Origin: Pseudomonas sp. SDI
GTDB taxonomy: Bacteria; Pseudomonadota; Gammaproteobacteria; Pseudomonadales; Pseudomonadaceae
Length of the DNA stretch: 64,000 nt
Reading direction: 5' to 3'
Assembly: GCF_003105155.1 (NCBI RefSeq)
Contig: NZ_QETK01000027.1
Span: forward strand, 1-64,000
Below, in pieces: positions 33,399-41,861 of this stretch. Both the position numbers and the translations under genes were made by a program. Every line of letters begins with the position of its first letter. Position 1 is the first letter of the stretch. The notes below the pieces were generated by a model. The model saw nothing but the letters and a program-made list of their open reading frames with translations. It ran no database searches and had not been told where the DNA came from.

Positions 33399-34695
33399 TT
33401 GTCTGCGCCCGCTGATGCTGGGCGCTGTATTGCTGAGCAGCACCGCGCACGCCGCGGTGCAGACCCTGGACAGCGTCGTGGCCATCGTCGACAACGACGT
33501 GGTCATGAAAAGCCAACTCGACCAGCGCGTGCATGAAGTGCAGCAAACCATCGCCAAGCGCGGTGGTGCGGTGCCTCCTGCCGGCGTACTGGACCAGCAG
33601 GTTCTGGAGCGCCTGATCGTCGAGAACCTGCAATTGCAGATCGGCGACCGCTCCGGTATCCGCATTACCGACGAAGAACTGAACCAGGCCATCGGCACCA
33701 TTGCCCAGCGCAATGGCATGAGCCTGGAGCAGTTCCGTGCAGCCCTGGCCCGCGACGGCGTGTCGTTCGATGATGCTCGCGAGCAGGTCCGTCGCGAAAT
33801 GATCATCAGCCGTGTACGGCAGCGCCGGGTGGCCGAGCGTATTCAGGTCACCGAACAGGAAGTGAAGAACTTCCTCGCCTCGGACCTGGGCAAGATGCAA
33901 CTGTCGGAAGAATTCCGCCTGGCCAACATCCTGATTCCAATCCCGGAAAGCGCAAACTCGACGGCGATTCAGGCCGCCGCGCGCCAGGCCGACGAGGTGT
34001 ACAAGCAGCTCAAGCAAGGCGCCGACTTCGCTCAACTGGCCATCGCCCGTTCGGCCAGTGAAACCGCACTGGAAGGCGGCGAGATGGGCTGGCGTAAAGC
34101 GGCTCAACTGCCACCACCGTTCGACCGGATGCTCAGCAACATGTCGGTGGGTGATGTCACCGAGCCGGTTCGTACCCCAGGCGGCTATATCATCCTCAAG
34201 CTGCAGGAAAAACGCGGCGGCCAGGCCATGGTGCGTGACGAAGTGCATGTTCGTCATATCCTGATCAAACCTAGCGAGATCCGCAGCGAAGCTGCCACCC
34301 AGGCCCTCGCCGAGAAACTCTACGAGCGTATCCAGAATGGCGAAGACTTCGCCCAACTGGCGAAGAGCTTCTCCGAAGACCCGGGTTCGGCCCTCAACGG
34401 CGGCGACCTGAACTGGGTTGACCCGAACTCGCTGGTACCGGAGTTCCGCGAAGAAATGGCCAACGCCCAGCAGGGTCAGGTTACCAAGCCATTCAAGACC
34501 CAGTACGGCTGGCATGTTCTGGAAGTCCTTGGCCGTCGCGCCACCGACAGCACCGAACAGGCTCGCGAGCAGCAGGCGCAAATGGTACTGCGTAACCGCA
34601 AGTACGACGAAGAGCTGCAAACCTGGCTGCGTCAGATCCGCGACGAAGCCTACGTTGAGATCAAGCTTCCTGGCGCCGATCAGGCCGCCCAGTGA
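33379..34695 (+). CDS. surA: periplasmic chaperone/peptidyl-prolyl isomerase SurA
   Basis: Escorts outer-membrane proteins, LptD among them. The 438-residue product has a signal peptide (KTKLIDCLRPLMLGAVLL, cleaved near AHA), an N-terminal SurA chaperone domain and two parvulin domains (about 175-275 and 285-385). The start is GTG at 33379, inside the end of lptD and after CAAGG; no suitable ATG exists. The overlap with lptD suggests coupled synthesis. Confidence 0.95.
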   Translation: MKTKLIDCLRPLMLGAVLLSSTAHAAVQTLDSVVAIVDNDVVMKSQLDQRVHEVQQTIAKRGGAVPPAGVLDQQVLERLIVENLQLQIGDRSGIRITDEELNQAIGTIAQRNGMSLEQFRAALARDGVSFDDAREQVRREMIISRVRQRRVAERIQVTEQEVKNFLASDLGKMQLSEEFRLANILIPIPESANSTAIQAAARQADEVYKQLKQGADFAQLAIARSASETALEGGEMGWRKAAQLPPPFDRMLSNMSVGDVTEPVRTPGGYIILKLQEKRGGQAMVRDEVHVRHILIKPSEIRSEAATQALAEKLYERIQNGEDFAQLAKSFSEDPGSALNGGDLNWVDPNSLVPEFREEMANAQQGQVTKPFKTQYGWHVLEVLGRRATDSTEQAREQQAQMVLRNRKYDEELQTWLRQIRDEAYVEIKLPGADQAAQ

Positions 34696-35681
34696 GACGC
34701 CAACGCTTTGCCCTCACACCCGGCGAGCCGGCCGGCATAGGTCCCGACCTGTGCCTGCTGCTCGCCGCGCAAGCCCAGCCTTACCCCCTGATTGCCATTA
34801 CCAGCCGCGACCTGCTCACCGAGCGGGCCGCGCAGCTGGGCGTGGCCGTCACGCTGGTCCCGGTCAGCCCCGACGCCTTCCCCGACGAACCCGCCGCAGC
34901 GGGCAGCCTGTATGTCTGGGATACGCCACTGGCAGTGCCGGCGGTAGCCGGCCAGCTGGATAGCGCCAACGCAGCCTTCGTTCTGCAGACCCTGACCCGT
35001 GCAGGCCAGGGCTGCATCGACGGGCAGTTCGCCGGGATGATCACCGCCCCGGTGCACAAGGGCGTCATCAACGAAAGCGGGATCCCGTTCTCCGGACACA
35101 CCGAATTTCTTGCCGAGCTGACGGCCACCGAGCAGGTGGTCATGATGCTCGCCACCCGCGGCCTGCGCGTGGCCCTGGTGACCACCCACCTGCCGTTACG
35201 CGAGGTGGCCGACGCCATCACCGTCGAGCGCCTGGAGCGGGTTACGCGCATCCTGCACGCCGACCTGCAACACAAGTTCGGCCTGGCCAACCCGCGCATC
35301 CTGGTTTGCGGCCTGAACCCGCATGCCGGCGAAGGTGGCCACCTGGGCCACGAAGAAATCGACATCATCGAACCGACATTGGCGCGCCTGCGCAGCGAAG
35401 GCATGAACCTGCGCGGCCCGTTGCCTGCCGATACCCTGTTTACCCCCAAATATCTGGAGCACTGCGACGCAGTGCTGGCGATGTACCACGACCAGGGCCT
35501 GCCCGTGCTGAAGTACAAGGGCTTTGGCGCAGCACTGAATGTCACCCTCGGCCTGCCGATCATCCGCACCTCCGTGGATCACGGCACCGCCCTGGACCTT
35601 GCCGGCACCGGCAGGATCGACACCGGCAGCCTGCAGGTCGCCCTGGAAACAGCCTACCAGATGGCCGAGACCCGAAAATGA
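34692..35681 (+). CDS. pdxA: 4-hydroxythreonine-4-phosphate dehydrogenase
   Basis: NAD-dependent step in pyridoxal-5-phosphate biosynthesis, 329 residues. Family motifs are TPGEPAGIGPD at the N-terminus, TAPVHKGVINE, SGHTEFLAE (metal-binding His), NPHAGEGGHLG and MYHDQGL. It uses a GTG start overlapping the surA stop by 4 bases (GTGA) and overlaps rsmA by 4 bases. Confidence 0.96.
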   Translation: MRRQRFALTPGEPAGIGPDLCLLLAAQAQPYPLIAITSRDLLTERAAQLGVAVTLVPVSPDAFPDEPAAAGSLYVWDTPLAVPAVAGQLDSANAAFVLQTLTRAGQGCIDGQFAGMITAPVHKGVINESGIPFSGHTEFLAELTATEQVVMMLATRGLRVALVTTHLPLREVADAITVERLERVTRILHADLQHKFGLANPRILVCGLNPHAGEGGHLGHEEIDIIEPTLARLRSEGMNLRGPLPADTLFTPKYLEHCDAVLAMYHDQGLPVLKYKGFGAALNVTLGLPIIRTSVDHGTALDLAGTGRIDTGSLQVALETAYQMAETRK

Positions 35682-36481
35682 CCGAGCAATACCAACACAA
35701 GGCGCGCAAGCGCTTTGGCCAGAACTTCCTGCACGACGCCGGCGTCATCGACCGCATCCTGCGTTCGATCCACGCCAAGGCGGGCGAGCGCCTGCTGGAA
35801 ATCGGCCCGGGCCAGGGCGCCCTGACCGAAGGCCTGCTGGGCAGCGGTGCGCAGCTGGACGTCGTCGAGCTGGACAAGGACCTGGTGCCGATCCTCAACC
35901 AGCAGTTCGCCGGCCGCGACAACTTCCGCCTGCACCAGGGCGATGCACTGAAGTTCGACTTCACCAGCCTCGGCGCCGCGCCCAATAGTCTGCGTGTGGT
36001 CGGAAACCTGCCGTACAACATTTCCACCCCGCTGATCTTCCACCTGCTGTCCAACGCCGAACTGATCCGCGACATGCACTTCATGCTGCAGAAGGAAGTG
36101 GTCGAGCGCCTGGCCGCCGGCCCGGGTGGTGGTGACTGGGGACGCCTGTCGATCATGGTTCAGTACCACTGCCGCGTTGAGCACCTGTTCAATGTCGGCC
36201 CGGGCGCGTTCAACCCACCGCCGAAGGTCGACTCGGCCATCGTGCGCCTGGTGCCGCACGCGGTCCTGCCGTTCCCGGCCAAGGACCACCGCCTGCTGGA
36301 ACGCATCGTTCGCGAAGCCTTCAACCAGCGCCGCAAGACCCTGCGCAACACCCTCAAGGCCCTGCTCAGCAGCGAAGCCATCGAAGCCGCTGGCGTCGAC
36401 GGCAGCCTGCGCCCGGAGCAGCTCGACCTGGCCGCCTTCGTGCGCCTGGCCGACAAGCTGGCGGAACAAGGCAGCAACTGA
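35678..36481 (+). CDS. rsmA: 16S rRNA (adenine1518/1519-N6) dimethyltransferase
   Basis: KsgA, dimethylates two adjacent adenines near the 3' end of 16S rRNA. The 267-residue protein has the SAM-binding EIGPGQGALTEGL and the catalytic NLPYNIS, then the C-terminal helical domain. I start at MTEQYQHKARKRFGQNFL, which overlaps pdxA by ATGA. A longer upstream frame inside pdxA is not coding. Confidence 0.97.
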   Translation: MTEQYQHKARKRFGQNFLHDAGVIDRILRSIHAKAGERLLEIGPGQGALTEGLLGSGAQLDVVELDKDLVPILNQQFAGRDNFRLHQGDALKFDFTSLGAAPNSLRVVGNLPYNISTPLIFHLLSNAELIRDMHFMLQKEVVERLAAGPGGGDWGRLSIMVQYHCRVEHLFNVGPGAFNPPPKVDSAIVRLVPHAVLPFPAKDHRLLERIVREAFNQRRKTLRNTLKALLSSEAIEAAGVDGSLRPEQLDLAAFVRLADKLAEQGSN

Positions 36482-36490
36482 GCCGCCTGG

Positions 36491-36520
36491 CCGGCACGTC
36501 GTGTCCGCACGACTGGCCGG
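36491..36520 (+). terminator. hairpin downstream of rsmA
   Basis: CCGGC-AC-GTCGTG, a four-base loop and CACGAC-TG-GCCGG form a long stem just after rsmA. There is no T-run, so it is either a rho-assisted stop or an RNA-stabilising element before apaG. Confidence 0.45.
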
Positions 36521-36587
36521 CGCCCCCGCCGATAGCCTAGACTGAGCCCAATCGCCGTAATTGCGTCAGTTGCCAAGGCCCCTTTGA

Positions 36588-36968
36588 ATGTCTGATCCCC
36601 GCTACCAGATCGACGTCAGCGTCGTGACCCGCTACCTGAAAGACCAATCCGACCCTGAAAACGACCGCTATGCGTTCGCCTACACCATCACCGTGGTGAA
36701 CAATGGCTCGCTACCAGCCAAATTGATGTCACGCCACTGGCTGATCACCAACGGTGACGGCGGCGTCGAGGAAGTGCGCGGTGATGGCGTGATCGGCCAG
36801 CAGCCACTGCTCGCCCCGGGCCAGAGCCACACCTACAGCAGCGGCGCGGTCATCAATACCCGCGTCGGCACCATGCAGGGCAGCTACAAGATGTTTGCCG
36901 AGGACGGCAAGCGCTTCGATGCCGTGATCGCACCGTTCCGCCTGGCCGTGCCGGGGGCGCTGCACTGA
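36588..36968 (+). CDS. apaG: ApaG protein (Co2+/Mg2+ efflux-associated)
   Basis: A 126-residue immunoglobulin-like fold protein of the ApaG family with the diagnostic ENDRYAFAYTITVVN, RHWLITN and GTMQGSYKM. Its exact biochemical role is unclear; it is always linked to apaH. Its stop overlaps the apaH start by one base (TGATG). Confidence 0.93.
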   Translation: MSDPRYQIDVSVVTRYLKDQSDPENDRYAFAYTITVVNNGSLPAKLMSRHWLITNGDGGVEEVRGDGVIGQQPLLAPGQSHTYSSGAVINTRVGTMQGSYKMFAEDGKRFDAVIAPFRLAVPGALH

Positions 36969-37843
36969 TGACCACGTACGCCGTCGGCGACCTCCAGGGT
37001 TGCCTGCAACCGCTCAAGTGCCTGCTCGAACGCGTCAATTTCAACCCGGCCGTCGACCGCCTGTGGCTGGTCGGCGACCTGGTCAACCGCGGCCCCGAAT
37101 CGCTGGAAACCTTGCGCTTCCTGTACGGCATGCGCGATGCGCTGGTGTGCGTGCTGGGCAACCACGACCTGCACCTGCTGGCCGCCTGGCAGAACATCGA
37201 GCGCCTGAAGAAAAGCGATACCCTGCGCGAGATCCTTGACGCACCGGACGCCACCGACCTGCTCGACTGGCTGCGCCGGCAAAAGCTGCTGCATTACGAC
37301 GAGGCCCGTGGGATGGTGCTGGTGCATGCTGGCATCCCGCCGCAATGGACCCTCGGCAAGGCCCTGGAATATGCCGCCGAAGTCGAGGAGGTGCTGCGCG
37401 ACGACAACCGCCTCAAGCTCTACCTGGACGGTATGTACGGTAACGAACCGAGCAAGTGGAGCAAGGACCTGAGCGGCGTCACTCGACTACGGGTCATCAC
37501 CAACTACTTCACCCGCATGCGCTTCTGCACCAGCGAAGGCAAGCTCGACCTCAAGGGCAAGGAAGGCGTCGACACCGCGCTGCCCGGCTACAAGCCCTGG
37601 TTCGCACACAAGGGCCGTCGGACCCGGCACGTGAAGATTCTGTTCGGCCACTGGGCCGCCCTCGAAGGCAAATGCAAGGAGCCCGAGGTGATTGCCCTGG
37701 ACACCGGCTGCGTATGGGGCGGGGCGATGACCCTGTATAACGTCGACAGCGGCCAGTTCCAGCGCTGCGAATGCTCCGAGCAAGGCAACCTGCGCCCGCA
37801 GCCGGCGCCCGCACAAACGGCTAGAATGCCCGATCAGTCCTGA
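36968..37843 (+). CDS. apaH: symmetrical bis(5'-nucleosyl)-tetraphosphatase
   Basis: Hydrolyses Ap4A to two ADP and removes Np4 caps from RNA. The 291-residue metallophosphatase has the motifs GDLQGC, GDLVNRGPES, GNHDLHLL and VHAGIPP. Start overlaps apaG by one base. Confidence 0.96.
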   Translation: MTTYAVGDLQGCLQPLKCLLERVNFNPAVDRLWLVGDLVNRGPESLETLRFLYGMRDALVCVLGNHDLHLLAAWQNIERLKKSDTLREILDAPDATDLLDWLRRQKLLHYDEARGMVLVHAGIPPQWTLGKALEYAAEVEEVLRDDNRLKLYLDGMYGNEPSKWSKDLSGVTRLRVITNYFTRMRFCTSEGKLDLKGKEGVDTALPGYKPWFAHKGRRTRHVKILFGHWAALEGKCKEPEVIALDTGCVWGGAMTLYNVDSGQFQRCECSEQGNLRPQPAPAQTARMPDQS

Positions 37844-37857
37844 AGGAAACCGTACCC

Positions 37858-38187
37858 ATGAGCGAATTCAAACGCATCCCTCCCGAGCAGGCCCAGGCCC
37901 TGCGTGAGCAAGGTGCGGTCGTGGTCGATATTCGTGACCAGCCTACCTTTGCCAACGGCCATATCACTGGCGCCAAACACCTGGACAATACCAGCGTCGC
38001 CGACTTCATTCGCGGTGCCGATCTGGACGCCCCGACCGTCGTCGTTTGCTACCACGGCAACTCCAGCCAGAATGCCGCCGCCTATCTGGTCAGCCAGGGG
38101 TTTTCCGAGGTCTACAGCCTTGATGGCGGCTTCGAGTTGTGGCGTGCCACCTACCCTGGCGAAACGGCTCAGGGCACCGCCGAATAA
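37858..38187 (+). CDS. glpE: thiosulfate sulfurtransferase GlpE
   Basis: Single-domain rhodanese, 109 residues, with the catalytic cysteine loop VCYHGNSS and the DIRDQPTFANGHI stretch. Starts 14 bases after apaH and ends the lptD-to-glpE run. An inverted repeat with CG-rich arms (38205-38225) follows, without a clear T-run after it. Confidence 0.93.
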   Translation: MSEFKRIPPEQAQALREQGAVVVDIRDQPTFANGHITGAKHLDNTSVADFIRGADLDAPTVVVCYHGNSSQNAAAYLVSQGFSEVYSLDGGFELWRATYPGETAQGTAE

Positions 38188-38204
38188 TTTTTTTCATCTG
38201 CCGC

Positions 38205-38225
38205 AGCCCGCGTCCCGCGCGGGCT
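38205..38225 (+). terminator. candidate terminator after glpE
   Basis: AGCCCGCG (38205-38212), loop TCCCG and CGCGGGCT (38218-38225), followed by only two T residues. The T7 run lies before, not after, the hairpin on this strand. Confidence 0.45.
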
Positions 38226-38274
38226 TCCGCCCGACCAGACGAACGGTCGTGGCGAACTTCATGGTCAACCGACC

Positions 38275-38301
38275 TTGACCTCCCCGATTACCAACTATCC
38301 T
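38275..38301 (+). promoter_or_regulatory. candidate promoter of the prkA-yeaH-spoVR cluster
   Basis: TTGACC (38275-38280), a 15-base spacer and TATCCT (38296-38301) within CTATCCTTAA, which resembles RpoS-type -10 regions. It lies about 165 bases before the prkA start; the leader contains the hairpin GCCGGT-AC-ACCGGC near 38330. In E. coli yeaGH is RpoS-dependent, which agrees. Confidence 0.4.
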
Positions 38302-38467
38302 TAAGCCCAGGCCATCCAAAAAGGGGAGAGCCGGTACACCGGCGTGCGGGTCATCGGTAGCGAATCAAGGTGTTCTGGGGGGTAAACAGCAGTCGGCAAT
38401 GTCGATTGCATGCCAGCATCAGCTGACTGATCCGGCGTCGGCTCCACGTATCGAGCGAGGTGACGTC

Positions 38468-40390
38468 ATGAGTATTTTTAGCCACTTCCAACAACGTTTC
38501 GAGTCCACCCGCCAGGAAGAGCTCTCGCTGCAGGAGTACCTTGAGCTCTGCAAGCAGGACCGCAGTGCCTACGCTTCAGCGGCCGAACGCCTGTTGATGG
38601 CTATCGGCGAACCGGAGCTGGTGGATACCTCGAACAACTCCAGGCTGTCGCGGATCTTTTCCAACAAGGTGATCCGCCGTTACCCGGCCTTCGAAGACTT
38701 CCATGGCATGGAGGAATGCATCGATCAGATCGTTTCCTACTTCCGCCATGCGGCGCAAGGCCTTGAAGAGAAGAAGCAGATCCTCTATCTGCTGGGCCCG
38801 GTAGGTGGCGGTAAATCGTCGCTGGCCGAGAAGCTCAAGCAACTGATGGAGAAAGTGCCGTTCTACGCCATCAAGGGTTCGCCGGTGTTCGAATCGCCCC
38901 TGGGGCTGTTCAATGCCACCGAGGACGGCGCCATCCTGGAAGAAGACTTCGGTATACCCCGGCGCTACCTGAACACCATCATGTCACCCTGGGCAACCAA
39001 GCGCCTGGCCGAATTCGGCGGTGACATCAGCCAGTTCAAGGTGGTCAAGCTCTACCCCTCGATCCTCAACCAGATCGCCGTAGCCAAGACCGAACCGGGC
39101 GACGAGAACAACCAGGATATTTCCGCCCTGGTCGGTAAGGTCGATATCCGCAAGCTTGAAGAATTCCCGCAGAACGACGCCGATGCCTACAGCTACTCGG
39201 GCGCACTGTGCCGGGCCAACCAGGGCCTGATGGAATTCGTCGAGATGTTCAAGGCACCCATCAAGGTCCTGCACCCACTGCTCACCGCCACCCAGGAAGG
39301 TAACTACAACAGTACCGAAGGGCTGGGCGCGATCCCCTACTCCGGGATCCTGCTGGCGCACTCCAACGAATCGGAATGGCACAGCTTCCGCAACAACAAG
39401 AACAACGAGGCGTTCATCGACCGGATCTATATCGTCAAGGTGCCGTACTGCCTGCGCGTCAGCGACGAGATCAAGATCTACGACAAACTCCTGTTCAACA
39501 GTTCGCTGGCCAAGGCCCACTGCGCACCCGACACCCTGAAGATGCTGGCCCAGTTCACCGTGCTGTCGCGCCTGAAAGAGCCGGAGAACTCGAACATCTA
39601 CTCGAAAATGCGGGTCTACGACGGCGAAAACCTCAAGGACACCGACCCGAAAGCCAAGTCGATCCAGGAATACCGCGATTCGGCGGGGGTCGACGAAGGC
39701 ATGAACGGCCTGTCGACGCGCTTCGCCTTCAAGATCCTGTCCAAGGTGTTCAACTTCGATCCGCATGAAATCGCCGCCAACCCGGTACACCTGCTGTATG
39801 TACTGGAACAACAGATCGAGCAGGAACAGTTCCCCGCCGAAGTGCGCGAACGCTACCTGCGCTACCTGAAGGAATACCTGGCGCCGCGTTACATCGAGTT
39901 CATCGGCAAGGAAATCCAGACCGCGTACCTGGAGTCCTACAGCGAGTACGGACAGAACATCTTCGACCGCTACGTGCTGTACGCCGACTTCTGGATCCAG
40001 GATCAGGAATACCGCGACCCGGAAACCGGCGAAATCCTCAACCGTATCGCCTTGAACGAAGAACTGGAGAAAATCGAGAAGCCGGCCGGCATCAGCAATC
40101 CGAAGGATTTCCGCAACGAGATCGTCAACTTCGTGCTGCGCGCCCGCGCCAACAACAACGGCAAGAACCCGACCTGGCTCAGCTACGAGAAGCTGCGCGT
40201 GGTCATCGAGAAGAAAATGTTCTCCAACACCGAGGACCTCCTGCCCGTCATCAGCTTCAACGCCAAAGCCAGCAAAGAGGATCAACAGAAGCACAACGAC
40301 TTCGTCACACGGATGGTGGAACGCGGTTACACAGACAAGCAAGTCCGGCTGCTCTCGGAATGGTACCTGCGGGTCAGGAAATCCCAATAA
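38468..40390 (+). CDS. yeaG: PrkA-type serine protein kinase (YeaG)
   Basis: A 640-residue cytoplasmic protein: AAA+ module with Walker A GPVGGGKSS (about 110-118), then the PrkA C-terminal kinase-like domain (LKEPENSNIYSKMRVYDGE and beyond). Linked in enterics to nitrogen starvation and stationary-phase stress. I start at MSIFSHFQQRF, after GAGG; the frame extends 23 codons upstream. First of three conserved genes with yeaH and spoVR. Confidence 0.94.
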   Translation: MSIFSHFQQRFESTRQEELSLQEYLELCKQDRSAYASAAERLLMAIGEPELVDTSNNSRLSRIFSNKVIRRYPAFEDFHGMEECIDQIVSYFRHAAQGLEEKKQILYLLGPVGGGKSSLAEKLKQLMEKVPFYAIKGSPVFESPLGLFNATEDGAILEEDFGIPRRYLNTIMSPWATKRLAEFGGDISQFKVVKLYPSILNQIAVAKTEPGDENNQDISALVGKVDIRKLEEFPQNDADAYSYSGALCRANQGLMEFVEMFKAPIKVLHPLLTATQEGNYNSTEGLGAIPYSGILLAHSNESEWHSFRNNKNNEAFIDRIYIVKVPYCLRVSDEIKIYDKLLFNSSLAKAHCAPDTLKMLAQFTVLSRLKEPENSNIYSKMRVYDGENLKDTDPKAKSIQEYRDSAGVDEGMNGLSTRFAFKILSKVFNFDPHEIAANPVHLLYVLEQQIEQEQFPAEVRERYLRYLKEYLAPRYIEFIGKEIQTAYLESYSEYGQNIFDRYVLYADFWIQDQEYRDPETGEILNRIALNEELEKIEKPAGISNPKDFRNEIVNFVLRARANNNGKNPTWLSYEKLRVVIEKKMFSNTEDLLPVISFNAKASKEDQQKHNDFVTRMVERGYTDKQVRLLSEWYLRVRKSQ

Positions 40391-40508
40391 CCCGCAACCG
40401 ATGCACCGGTTGTCGTTAGCCAAGAGCCTGTGTCGGCAATATCTGCTACACCGGCTTGAGGGAAGTTGTCGGAAACGCTGGCGGCGTGGCTCAACCTGTC
40501 CTGGCTTG

Positions 40509-40538
40509 CCCCTGTTGCCCGTGCCTGGGCAGCCGGGG
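40509..40538 (+). promoter_or_regulatory. hairpin in the prkA-yeaH intergenic region
   Basis: CCCC-TGT-TGCCC, a six-base loop and GGGCA-GCC-GGGG form a strong interrupted stem in the 199-base gap between prkA and yeaH. There is no T-run. A second palindrome, CAACCG-N6-CGGTTG, lies at about 40396-40413. Probably mRNA processing or attenuation sites. Confidence 0.4.
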
Positions 40539-40589
40539 CGCGGCCTACCCGCCCCTTGCCTTTCCAAGACGGCTTCATAAGGAGCAGTC

Positions 40590-41861
40590 ATGAGCTATGT
40601 GATCGACCGACGTCTGAACGGCAAGAACAAGAGCACGGTAAACCGCCAGCGGTTTCTGCGGCGCTACCGCGACCACATCAAGAAAGCCGTCGAAGAAGCC
40701 GTGAGCCGCCGCTCCATTACCGATATGGAACACGGCGAGCAGATCAGCATCCCGGGGCGTGATATCGACGAACCGGTGTTGCACCATGGGCGCGGTGGCA
40801 AGCAGACCGTGGTGCACCCCGGCAACAAGGAATTTACCGCCGGCGAACACATCGCCCGCCCGCAAGGTGGCGGCGGTGGCGGCGGCCGCGGCAAGGCCGG
40901 CAACTCTGGCGAAGGCATGGACGAATTCGTCTTCCAGATCACCCAGGAAGAATTCCTCGAATTCATGTTCGAGGACCTTGAGCTGCCCAACCTGGTCAAG
41001 CGTCACCTGACCGGCACCGACACCTTCAAGACCGTGCGGGCAGGCATCAGCAACGAAGGCAACCCGTCGCGCATCAATATCATCCGCACCTTGCGCTCGG
41101 CGCACGCCCGGCGTATCGCCCTGTCCGGCAGCAGCCGTGCCCGGCTGCGTGAAGTGCAGGAAGAACTGGCCCGGCTCAAGCGTGAAGAACCCGACAACTT
41201 CGGTGACATCCAGGCGCTGGAGGCCGAAGTGGAGCGCCTCAGCGCGCGCATCCACCGCGTGCCCTTCCTCGACACCTTCGACCTCAAGTACAACCTGCTG
41301 GTGAAACAGCCCAACCCCAGTTCCAAGGCGGTGATGTTCTGCCTGATGGACGTGTCCGGCTCGATGACCCAGGCCACCAAGGACATCGCCAAACGCTTCT
41401 TCATCCTGCTGTACCTGTTCCTCAAGCGCAATTACGACCGCATCGAGGTGGTGTTCATTCGCCACCACACCAGTGCCCGCGAAGTCGACGAAGAGGAGTT
41501 CTTCTATTCCCGCGAGACCGGCGGCACCATCGTCTCCAGCGCACTGAAAATGATGCAGGAGATCATGGCCGAACGGTATCCGGCCAACGAATGGAACATC
41601 TATGCCGCCCAGGCTTCCGACGGCGACAACTGGAACGACGACTCACCGATCTGCCGCGAGATCCTCAGCAAGCAGATCATGCCGTTCGTCCAGTACTACA
41701 CTTACGTGGAAATCACCCCCCGCGAACACCAGGCCTTGTGGTACGAGTACGAGCGCATCGGCGAAAGCTTCCCCGACACGTTCGCCCAGCAGCAGCTGGT
41801 GTCGGCCGGCGATATCTATCCGGTCTTCCGTGAACTCTTCCAGCGCAGGTTAGTGACATGA
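40590..41861 (+). CDS. yeaH: YeaH/DUF444 VWA-like protein
   Basis: A 423-residue protein with a von Willebrand-type metal site DVSGSM (about residue 253), a Gly-rich stretch (residues 91-100) and DGDNWNDDSP later. Partner of PrkA; molecular role unknown. AAGGAG lies 8 bases before the ATG. Overlaps spoVR by 4 bases. Confidence 0.92.
   Translation: MSYVIDRRLNGKNKSTVNRQRFLRRYRDHIKKAVEEAVSRRSITDMEHGEQISIPGRDIDEPVLHHGRGGKQTVVHPGNKEFTAGEHIARPQGGGGGGGRGKAGNSGEGMDEFVFQITQEEFLEFMFEDLELPNLVKRHLTGTDTFKTVRAGISNEGNPSRINIIRTLRSAHARRIALSGSSRARLREVQEELARLKREEPDNFGDIQALEAEVERLSARIHRVPFLDTFDLKYNLLVKQPNPSSKAVMFCLMDVSGSMTQATKDIAKRFFILLYLFLKRNYDRIEVVFIRHHTSAREVDEEEFFYSRETGGTIVSSALKMMQEIMAERYPANEWNIYAAQASDGDNWNDDSPICREILSKQIMPFVQYYTYVEITPREHQALWYEYERIGESFPDTFAQQQLVSAGDIYPVFRELFQRRLVT

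Noticed and set aside
30510..33806. A 1098-codon open frame antisense to lptD
   Set aside because: It mirrors the codon bias of lptD, has low-complexity Val/Ala/Gln composition and no family signature. lptD is clearly the real gene.
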